Assembly (NCBI GenBank): GCA_949752735.1
Contig: OX457038.1
Coordinates: 26,168,956-26,232,955 of the forward strand
DNA length: 64,000 bases
Source: Lumbricus terrestris
Taxonomy: Eukaryota; Annelida; Clitellata; Crassiclitellata; Lumbricidae
Direction: 5' to 3'
This document shows positions 1-10,298 of this stretch, in pieces. How positions within the stretch are numbered: the first letter of the stretch is position 1; every line of letters begins with the position of its first letter. The position numbers and the translations under genes are program-made. The notes beneath the pieces are model-generated. The model had not been told where the DNA came from. It did no database searches and was given only the letters and a program-made list of their open reading frames with translations.

Positions 1-3000
1 AGCAATCAGAATCATCACATTCGTTACGATATCAAAGCACATCAATGAAACGAGTTATTAGAAATATTAGAATCTCTTCATTACCTAGAAAAATAAAAGC
101 TTAAGCTACTCAGAACAACATCGTTAGCAACTCAACCAATTTAAACATATTCACACCTCAAAATAGTTTTTCAATAAGGACCTGGAATATTACCATTCAT
201 GACACTTCAAACTCATAAATCTGTCTCAGTATGCTACAAGTAAAAAGAGAAACTATTTAAGCATATATTCATTCTCATTTACACACACACTCCCTAGATA
301 CTGAAGGCTATTATACATGCTGAAACACTGTGAATGAGGGTAGAAATGTTCATACACCAGCACTGCCACCAATGGCATTGTGTATGAGTGGCAATCTGCA
401 AACTTAGCAAAGCTACTGCAATAGTTGAAATATGGCAACACTTGCAAGCTTTTACATAATCCAACACGTGTAAGCGCCTGCATGATTCAAATTTTTATTT
501 GCAAACTTCAGTGCTTCATATTCTACTTACTTACAAATCAACCGGCTTTAAGTTTTAGCGTCTTAAAACTTAATTATAGAGTCACAACTTTAGACCTAAA
601 CAATATTTAAAACGTCACCATAAAGTGACGACCTCGGGTCTAAACAAAACTTGTCTAATAATGGTTTAAAAATTCATTATCGAGTCACACTGTGTAAGCA
701 AGACATGAGCTTGCCTGACCCTATTATGAAGCATTGTCAAAAAAAACAAATAAATCCACAAGTTTTGGTACAACTGCCAGCAATGTTACCATTGTGTTAA
801 ATTGAAAGTGTAACATAGGCATAACATAAGAGTGTCATATGCAGAATTGAAATCAGCTTAAACAAGCTGTTATTTGGATAGCAAAGACAAAAGTGAAATG
901 TATTTCCTGCAGCTATGATCTTAACGAACACATCAGAACATTGTTGGGTGGCATTGCAATCAAGCCAAAATGCATCCACCATGTTCAGCAACTGCATCCA
1001 TGACTAAAAATGGTAAATGTCATGCATTGACAAGACATTGTGAACTCCATTCACAGCCAACAGATCTTACTTAACACGTCAATTCAGTTGAAGGGGTTCA
1101 CAGAAGCTTGTGCAGTTATGTTTGTTTGTATGTGCACTTGTCATAGCGCCCCTTCAAGCTCTCTCTCTACTCAGAGGCGCTCCCGAATGCAGAGCGGACA
1201 CTGCATCGGAGTTTCACGCCGAAGCGCTGAGCAATTGTGAGTGAAGAACTTGCCCAAGGTCCTTACGCGGCGACTTGAGGTGGATTCGAACCTCGAACCT
1301 TCCGGCTTCAAGGCGACGACGCCACCACTACACCACCGCGCCTCATGTGTCAGGCATAAACACATAACGATCAACAGCACAAACTCACCATTAGTCCAGG
1401 CAAACACATGTCTAATTCATATAACCTTTCATATAACCTTGATGAAACTTACATAATACTTTGGTATCACAATAGGCCATCCAGCTATGAACAGCACATT
1501 TCTACACGTCTGGTTCTAAGCTTGCATGACAGTATGCCAAGGAGATGGCTTCTATCATTAGAGCATAATTTGTCTGCACACCATGTCATTCTTGTGAAAC
1601 TATAGCAACACTTATATTAATACACCAAAGTGCAATTAGCATTTGGTTTGTACAGAACATACTTACCTAGGTTAGATAGTATCTAAAATCAACCGAAACT
1701 GTAGTACTTTCAAAGGAGATCAAGTGGGGTGGGAGGTCTAAGTTTCAGAATAAAAAAAGAATCTCTAAATTGAATTTCAGCGAATACTACGTAAAGTAGA
1801 TTCACCTACTTTACAGATCTTCTTTTTCTCTCCTCCACCATGCAGGCGCTAACAATGAGGCCTCAGTGTGGCATCTCCAAATCAACTTAAACAAGCTGTT
1901 ATTTGGTCTCTGATTTTATCAATAGCATCCCTCATATTCTCAACCCTCATTTCATGTTGTCCATCCAGGTTTTTGGTTGCCTCCCTTGGCTTCATGTTCC
2001 CTCACCATTAACGTACAGAGCTGCAGCTGGAAGCCTTTGTCGTCCATTCACGGCATGTGCCTGGACCATGTGAGTCTTCTTTTCCTGACAATGGCTACCA
2101 CTTTCTTCCTCTGTCCCAGCTTCGCCAGGGTCACCTCATTTTGGATTTTGTCTACCTACAGCCGCCCAGTATTCTCTGCAGCCAGCTCATCTCTGCCTCC
2201 AGCGGTCTCCTCTCATCTTCCAGAAAAAAAAGAAGAAGAGAGGAGACTTGGACAGATAATTGTTTAGTAAACGTGCAAAGTAAACAATCTTCCAAATCAT
2301 TCCAAAGTGTGATTTTCAACAAATGCTTTTCTTCCTTTCCTAGTCCATAAGATCAACCCCCGATTGTAGCTTTGGACACGAGCCTCATCAAACTATCTGC
2401 TTTTCTCAACCATGCATTAATTTCAAATTCCTCTGTGAATATGCCGCCACCATCCAGATGGGTAAAACACAAACCACCTGGCCATATTATATCGCCCATA
2501 GGAAAGTGCAACAAGAGCATAACAGTCAAATTTAACAAAGAAGAAATGAGAATATCATCTGATAGCAAGATAATAAACATATATTAGCAGGAAACCATTG
2601 CGGAAAATATATGCTGAGTTGCTGACCCTAGTCTTTGTATGGTACGCTGAAAAACACCTATGTAAAAGCTCAAAGTAATTTCACAAAACTTGCTGTCAAC
2701 ACAAGATTGCAGCAAGTAGCAGTAAAATGGCTGCTATGACAACAGAAACAACACTTGATGTAACACGAGTAGTGCTAGCATAGCTCTTAGCAACAATAGA
2801 TTCATTTTGTAATCTGCTACAGTCAAAACAGGATAATTTCCATAACAATAGAATCACTCGACATCTGGATTTGACAAAGCAACAATAACAATTTCTACAT
2901 AGCAAAAAATTAGCATGATAAAAACACGAAACAATTGAAACACAAAGGCTTCTGAGGCAGAACCCATAAACACTGTCACCACTCTATGTGCTAATAATAA

Positions 3001-3408
3001 TATAACGTTATCAAAATTCAAAGTTCTTTGGAAGCTAAACTTAACACATTAAAATCATTATGCAGGTCAAGCAAGTAAACATAAATTCACATAAATTAAA
3101 CTGATCAAACTGCACAGATTACAAAAGAGCAAAAGAATTATAGTAAAAAAACTTGATTATTCAATATTCAATTATTCATGTAAGTTGCTTGGAAATTCTA
3201 CAGTGTGCTGGCTAGTGTATCAACAAAATACTCACTCTGTCATTTCCAAGGTGATAGCATGGAAATCCAGGGAACGTTAAATTCATTTTCAGAAATCTTT
3301 AAGTTTCTTTGCCCCAATACACTGAGGTTGGTTATGTAATAAAAGTCTAATTAAACGAACGTCATCTAAGAAACGAAGAGTATTGAAATCAGTTTACTTG
3401 ACATCCAC
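1..3408. other. Intergenic, no supported gene
   Basis: Only short AT-rich reading frames without family features are present. The one recognisable item is the SINE copy at about 1122-1346. I see no exon chain with splice sites. Confidence 0.6.
1122..1346 (-). mobile_element. tRNA-derived SINE (family A), duplicated B box subfamily
   Basis: On the minus strand the copy starts with a GGCGCGGTGGTGTAGTGG-type head containing a Pol III A box (TGGTGTAGTGG). A B box follows in which GGTTCGAG is repeated in tandem, then a tRNA-unrelated body (CTTGGGCAAG, TTGCTCAGCGC). The 3' tail matches the local LINE family (GGGAGCGCCTCTGAGTAG...GCGCTAT) and ends in an ACAAACA-type run. It is not a tRNA gene: the cloverleaf is incomplete and the body continues for about 220 bp. 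Confidence 0.85.
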
Positions 3409-3494
3409 ATTATGTGCTTTTACAATTTATGCACTGATTGCACTCTAGAAAAGTTTAGATACTTTCATAAACATATCTCCGTAGTTTCTCGAAA
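3409..3494. repeat. Direct repeat copy 1 (86 bp)
   Basis: It is identical to 3720-3805, 311 bp downstream. The second copy abuts a 25-bp inverted echo and then a 5'-truncated LINE, suggesting rearrangement during insertion. Confidence 0.9.
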
Positions 3495-3531
3495 GTATTC
3501 ATGGATTAAGATTCTTACCTTAAAACCTTAA

Positions 3532-3602
3532 CCCTTTGAACCCGGAGCTCCCGTAACTCTATGGATAACGGGCCGGAAAACCGGCCCGTCGGGTTCAAAG
3601 GG
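3532..3602. mobile_element. piggyBac-like mini-MITE (71 bp) with TTAA duplication
   Basis: Terminal inverted repeats CCCTTTGAACCCG.../...CGGGTTCAAAGGG are flanked by TTAA at 3528-3531 and 3603-3606. The core can pair almost throughout (ACGGGCCGG / CCGGCCCGT). TTAA target sites and CCC ends are typical of piggyBac elements. It is far too short to code for anything. Related copies lie at 23529-23591, 62709-62771 and probably 30994-31065. Confidence 0.8.
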
Positions 3603-3719
3603 TTAAAAATTCCTTTGCACAGTCTAAGTATTTTCCACATAAATGCCTTCATATGCAGTAGGTTGAACCAATTGTAGTCTTTGGAAGTCACAATAATCAT
3701 GCAATCTCTGCCATAGATC

Positions 3720-3832
3720 ATTATGTGCTTTTACAATTTATGCACTGATTGCACTCTAGAAAAGTTTAGATACTTTCATAAACATATCTCCGTAGTTTCT
3801 CGAAACTTTTATGAAAGTATCTAAACTTTTCT
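3720..3832. repeat. Direct repeat copy 2 (3720-3805) followed by 25-bp fold-back
   Basis: The 86-bp copy of 3409-3494 is followed directly by 3808-3832, the exact reverse complement of 3758-3782. A LINE reading frame starts immediately afterwards. Direct and inverted echoes at a LINE 5' junction look like template switching. Confidence 0.9.
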
Positions 3833-4510
3833 TGGTGTCCTGTTGGACCAAGAGCTCACATTTGCTCCTCACATTCACCGACTTACTCGAGACTGCTACT
3901 ATCAATTGCGTCAGCTTCGCACAATTGCTCGTTCACTGACATCTAGTGCTGTCACCACTCTGGTCCATTCCTTCATTACTTCCCGTCTTGACTATTGCTC
4001 GTCACTCTACTCTGGCCTCCCATCCAATCGAATAATGTGCTTAAACAGAGTCTTACGCTCTGCAGCACGTTTAATTGGACATATTCCTAAATTTGATCAT
4101 GTGTCCAGCTATATGCTGGAGACATTACACTGGCTTCCTACTCGGCAGCGCATTGAATTTAGGATCGCTGCCCTAGTTAGGCAATGCCAGCTTGGAATCG
4201 CCCCACAGTACTTGCAAGAGCTTTGTTGCTCCACTAGTATCCTAGACCACCGCCCCCTCCGTTCTGCACAGAAGGGATTGCTATTGGTCCCTTTTGCACG
4301 AACTGCAACGATGCAGCATAGAGCCTTTTCTGTGATCGGCCCAGTTGTGTGGAATGAGCTTCCACAGGAACTACGTCTACTTGCTGGGGTTATTACTGGA
4401 ACATTTTTTACTAAACTCAAAACTGTCCTTTTTTGCCGTGCTAGAGTCGGGAGCGCTTCTGAGTAGTCGCCTTGAAGAAGCGCTATATAAATTCTTGAAT
4501 GAATAAGAAA
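3833..4510 (+). mobile_element. 5'-truncated LINE (3' end of reverse transcriptase ORF plus tail)
   Basis: An open frame at 3843-4466 (207 aa) encodes the C-terminal part of a non-LTR reverse transcriptase of the CR1/jockey type, after the catalytic core: HSFITSRLDYCSSLYSGLP, LHWLPTRQRIEFRI and FSVIGPVVWNELPQELR. The 3' tail reads GGGAGCGCTTCTGAGTAG, then CGCTATATAAATTC and a GAAT run. The frame is intact, so this is a relatively young fragment. Catalytic residues are absent through truncation. The same tail recurs at least seven more times in the window and in SINE family A. Confidence 0.88.
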
Positions 4511-6302
4511 CATGTCATGCTAATCAGTGTTCCTTAATCTCCATATTTTAAAGCCTGTCGTATATTATAACCCTATCTTGATCTAGTAACTCTCAAATAA
4601 GTTATAAAGTCATTCACTCTAATCAATGGAAAGTATCATATCCTTTAAAAACAAATTCCTATCACCCTAAGACACTCCTCATAAGCACAATCTCTGCGTC
4701 ATTTACTGATCACCATTTTGACCATTTTCTTTCATCTGCAATACAGTCTGAAACGCAATAAGTCAACAGGAGACCTTTTTTAGCCACATCAAACTGTGAT
4801 GGCACCCAAAACATGGCTGACTGAGTTGTCTACATGATCAGCTTTCCAATATATGGCTAATCATCCAAAGACCAACTTGGTTAAACCTGCTTTACTGCTA
4901 AGGTGTTTAGAACCTGAAAAGTTTACCACTCAAGACATTTTGTCTTCTAAGGTTAAACTGACATTTATGTCTTAGACACAAACTGCAGCAGCAAGTCAAG
5001 CTACCGAACACTAGGCCTAAAACAACTGCTGCAGCAAGCCTACTGTTCAAAATGCTACTAATTATACTTAACAGAAGTAGCTTTTGCGAATAGGTTCATT
5101 AAAAATTGACTTGTCCAGTGCACTGTGAACAAGCGCAATATTAAACTCTGTAAGAAAGAAGTGTGCACACCAAGGCGCGGATATGCTGTTCGTATAATAA
5201 AGAATATACCGACCTATTTACTATAGATTAATTATTAACTGTGGATATTCTTTATCCAAAGCAAGTCCAGTTTTACACTGTCATACCTTTGCAGTCCCTT
5301 CAGAAATGCCATTCAAATAATCTTTAAAATATTTCTCACCACTTATTTATTTATTTAGTCAGCAATTAATGACAACATTGGATTTCCAAAATAAGAACAA
5401 GTGAGTGTAAATGAGTGTCTGAGCGAAATGTCTGAACATGTAAGAGAAAATCCTATCAGACTGAATCAAGCCAAGTGATGAGAAATCAACTCAGAAGACT
5501 GGCATGCAAACATTGGGTCCACAATCATTCTAACAAAATTTTCACAGAGATGGACAACATAATATCACTATTTGTCCACTAAGTTTTGCCAGTTGTTTGT
5601 GAGACACCTCTGTAGTGGTATGCTGCACCATATAAAATCATCAATTTCATAATAATTATTATCATTATCGTTATTATATCACTCAAAGTGCTCTATGTTA
5701 CATTTCTGGCTACATAGCTAATTTTGCATGCAGCAAATCTATTTAATAAACACCAGGCTTCTAAATTGTAGGCATGATTTAGAGTTGCAAATATCCAAAA
5801 TTGTGCAATTTTTATATACTGAACACTAGTAATGCTTTTACTTAATATGATAAACATCATGCAGTTAACACTTAAATATTCAGCACTTTGTATTGTAGGC
5901 TGTTTGTTCTGTTAGTAGTTAAGATTGATGTTAATTAAGATAACTGCATAACTGTACACTTATAACCGGTTGCATTCTGTCAACCGGATTGTTCAGTAAA
6001 TGAAAATTATTACTTGCAGAATAATCCAAGGCAATGTTTGCAAACCAATTTCGAATATTTCCAAGTTTGAGTCAACTTTTCCCAACATTTTTCACAGACT
6101 CCTAGGATTCCGTTAAGGATAAACATCCAAGGTTTTGTAAGACAATCGAATAAAGGTATTGCTTGAGTTTGTTCTTACATCAGAAATCAGGCTAAATGGT
6201 GAAGACATTGGTTCCGATTTTTTTAAATTCAAAATGATTTCTAGTCCAATTTCTGCACTAAAAATGATTATAAGCTGATTACTGTTACCTTTCTTTTTAG
6301 AC

Positions 6303-6375
6303 GTGGCTGGGCTGGGAGCGGCTCTGAGAAGACTTCTGAAAGGGCCCTATATAAATTCTCTAAATGAATGAATGG
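6303..6375 (+). mobile_element. LINE 3' end fragment
   Basis: The sequence GGGAGCGGCTCTGAGAAG, then a CCTATATAAATTCT segment and an AATGAATGAA run, is a diverged copy of the tail at 4445-4510. No coding part remains. Confidence 0.8.
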
Positions 6376-7941
6376 CCTGTCATTAATTGAATCTGTAATG
6401 GTCTACTTCACGTGCAGACAAAATGTATGTACACCAGAACAGATATTTTTCTGGTTGCGACTGAGACAAATAATTTTCAGATATTTTCAGAATTTTCATG
6501 TCAAAAAAGCTGGAAATCACTGATGTAAGGTTGTCAGGTACATACACAATTACACATATTTCTATCCAACTTGTGAAAACCGAAAAAATGTCTAAAAACA
6601 ATTTTCAACAATTAATAATTACCAGTCATGTGTCAAAGCCATTAATAAGTATAACAAATATTTTACATGAAAACACATCATTCTTTTTACAAACGTCGTT
6701 TAAATATTAATAATATTCTATCATCATCGGTTTCTGATATTAGCCATTTGGCGGCAAATAATACAAATAATTGATCTCTGTTCTTGGTCAATGGTCGGCA
6801 ATATTTACTATCACTCTTAAAAATCATGTTAGGGCTAATAACATAATAAGCCTACTGTTCCTGTAAATATTAATATACTCGATCAATCTTAAATAACCTA
6901 GCAGTAACTGACACATATCAATAGACACAGTTTGTGATCGAAAAATGGTAAGAATTAGCTGCGGAAAGGGCAGATAACATCAACATAAAAGACTGTGTTT
7001 AGTCAGACCATTTCTGAAAATAATAACAAAATAAAGCCAACACAGATAGCTTTGGCATCTTTTGTGATGCTCTACAAGGTCAGAGAATATGAATGAAATA
7101 TCTTCTCCAAAAACAGACATCTTTCCAAGTCAGATTAAAAATGCTTGTGTGCTCATGCATATGGCTTAAATGAAAATCTATTGAAGCACTGAGTTAATGT
7201 AATATTATTGGGCAGTATTATAACACAACCTAATCGTTGGCCACATCACAGGAAACCACAATCTTGAGAATTTGACTCGACTCGAAGGTAAAACTTTGAC
7301 TACAAAGTTCACAAAATATTATTACCTAATAAACGCTGCTAATGTAGTGTAAAGTGAATCCATCAAATCAATTTCTAAGTGTTACAAAAAGACAGATTAC
7401 AAAACTGTCAAAAAACCAGTTTTATGACCAGAACCAACAATCTTTTCAGAAGTGTATGAATTGTTTGACCATTGTCGAAAGCAAATGTATTGAAAGGTTG
7501 TATGAACATTGAACAGGGTGACAATGAAAAATCAGTTGCAAAACTTCAAACCTATATTTATTTAATGCATGCTTTCGCATTTATATGCTAGACCACAGTC
7601 TGGCAAAGGAAAGAACCTCAATCTGAATTTAGAAAAAATACACAGAGACAGAGAAACTGTCTATACTGAACTGCTTGAAGAACATTACTTCCAAGTAACC
7701 GTCATGCAACTTCCATGCATGCAATAATAACAGAAATCTTGCCACATTTACTGGACTTTACACATTAGTAAACTGTAGGAATTGCAAACTGGAAAGCAAT
7801 TATCGTAGCAAGAATATTTGCTAATCGTGATTTGAAAAGCACTGATCAGTAAAGAAATTTGAATACTTGTTAACGAATACTTAAATATATAAATCAGTTA
7901 AAAAGTACTCAAATGAAATGAGTACTGAAGTCAATTAAAAT

Positions 7942-7947
7942 TTTATT
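7942..7947 (-). other. Candidate polyadenylation signal of UBTD2
   Basis: AATAAA occurs on the minus strand about 255 bp after the UBTD2 stop codon. It is the nearest canonical hexamer I found, so a short 3'UTR is plausible. No transcript evidence. Confidence 0.45.
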
Positions 7948-8201
7948 AAGCCAACAATTGAGTACTTGAGTCGGATAATAATAATAATAGGAAGAATCAA
8001 TTAGGAGATACTCTACTGATTCAATCAAGCTGACTATTATTTATGGGTACTCAAGTTGTTTAACAAGTAATTTAAGCCAATCAAGAAACCATCGAGTTGA
8101 TCTACAATTACTTTCTTTCAACCGACAATTACCAAGTACGTGAGTTAGCTAACTCGCTGTGAGCTGAGACTCAGACCTGCAGAGGAGTGGGCAGACGTCA
8201 A

Positions 8202-8686
8202 TCAACTGTCCGCATCTGAAGATGGCGCCACAGTAGTCGACTGCAGCGGTGGTGGTGGTGGTGGGATCGGAGGTATCTGGATCTCGGCAGCGGTGGTGGC
8301 GGCGGTGGCAGGCTCAGTGACTATCACCTGTATCGTGTAGTGTTTGTGTATTTTTGCGTCTTTGATACGCATTCTGTCTGTGAGCTGTCGACCGGCGAAA
8401 AAGAGGCGCACGCGCGACGTGCTGATTCCCTCGACAGACTGGATCTGCCGCTTCAGCAGCAGTATTGTGTCCGTACTCCGGACCGTCAACTTGAGATCTT
8501 TCCCAGTCGACAGCTGGAGTCGGATCGGCAGCTCGACTCCGCGAGACTTCGAAAGTCGAACGGGCGTCTCCTCGGCAGCCGTTTCACTGCTTCCACGATC
8601 TTCAATCAAGTTGGTGGGAGCCGAAAGAACGTATGGAGGCAGCTGATATCGTATGCCAAGTTCATCGTAGCAGTCGATAAGAGAAC
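8202..8686 (-). CDS. UBTD2: UBTD2 coding exon 3 (ubiquitin-like domain and stop)
   Basis: The acceptor TTGTGTAG ends at 8687 and completes the Gly codon of NGS. The exon encodes [14 protein letters not shown], a variable linker, the ubiquitin-like fold and a proline run, ending at TGA (8204-8202). The acceptor itself lies in the last copy of a 41-bp tandem repeat that continues upstream to about 9049. Using any upstream copy would add an in-frame TAG. Confidence 0.93.
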
Positions 8687-10248
8687 CTACACAATACATG
8701 TGGAAAACACACAACTAAAAAGAGAACCTACACAATACATGTGGAAAACACACAACTAAAAAGAGAACCTACACAATACATGTGGAAAACACACAACTAA
8801 AAAGAGAACCTACACAATACATATGGAAAATACACAACTAAAAAGAGAACCTACACAATACATGTGGAAAACACACAATTAAAAAGAGAACCTACACAAT
8901 ACATGTGGAAAACACACAACTAAAAAGAGAACATACACAATACATGTGGAAAACACACAACTAAAAATAGAACCTACACAATACATGTGGAAAACACACA
9001 ACTAAAACGAGAACCTACACAATACATGTGAAAAACACACAACTAAAAATGATGACATAATAGATAGTACGACTCTTTTGTTCCACTCGCACCAGTCCAG
9101 CGATAGATTGATGCTAAGTTAGTCAACAAGAAATAACTATTTATAACTAAATTAGAGCATTAATGATCTTCATTCTATGCTGGCATTGCTGGGTTTAAGC
9201 AACAACCATCATAGTATCTAGGTTGACCTTACACCCAGTAGTATAGCATCTCACTGTCTCAGTCTTGTCCATAATTCACTCATTCAGTATGATGATTTAT
9301 ATAGCACCCCTTCAAGGCGACTACTCAGAAGCACTCACGATCCCAGTATACCTAAAAAAGACAGTCTGACTTTTGAGATGTGCATAGAAAGAGTTGAGAG
9401 TTGAACCTGGGGAACAAATGCAGTGACAAATGGAGCCCATTCCAAAGCGAGGGGCCAACCAACGAGAAGACGCAATTCAGCTTGGTGGCTGTGCGAGCAG
9501 AAGGGACGATGAACACACCCTGCAGCTCATTTGAAAGTGAAATGCCAAGAATGTAATTGTCTTGCCTATTGTGACGCACAGTCCAGATGATATGTAGGTG
9601 GGGCCAACCAACAACCAATTCACAAACAAAAACAAAACAACAAAAATCCATAAATGCCATTTAAATTGCGCAGAAATTTAGAAGTACCAATCTTCCAAAG
9701 AAATACCATTGTTTACTGAATATGCCTTGAAATTATAAAATTATGCAGTACCATTAATATTTCAAGAACAATGGTGCAATAAAAGCAGGAAAGCCATTGC
9801 AGATCATTGTTAGTGTTAAAGAATTCCTACATTGATAGTACAGTACAGTACATACTACATAAGCCATACGAAATCAGCCTTTCTTAGAACTGCGATACAA
9901 AATAATATTGTACACTGCATCCAGCTGTGTTGATGGACATATCAATCCTTCTGCTGTTTAATTGAGACAGAATGACAGAATACATTGGTGACTTTTCCAC
10001 CCCACCAAAGGTATGGTGCCAGCTAGAAAATAATGCAAGAGTACACAGGAGATCACTAAAAAGACCATATAAAATTTTCGACTTTATTTTAGAAAGTGCT
10101 AAGACGTAAAGTATTTACGTTCTTCAATACATACAGGGTAGACAAGTTTTTTTAATACAAACAACCATGCACAAAGCTGGACTGTTCTGAATTATATAAT
10201 ATATACCTATATATATATACTGCAAATATATACACATATGTGTATATA

Positions 10249-10298
<50 letters not shown>

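Larger units (their letters stand above)
4515..8201. other. Intergenic downstream of UBTD2, no supported gene
   Basis: AT-rich sequence with one short LINE 3' end (about 6303-6375) and the UBTD2 3'UTR at the right margin. No exon-like reading frames were found. Confidence 0.6.

Noticed and set aside
8681..9049. Regularly spaced direct repeats resembling a CRISPR array
   Set aside because: The units are contiguous with no unique spacers, and the DNA is clearly animal. It is a minisatellite.
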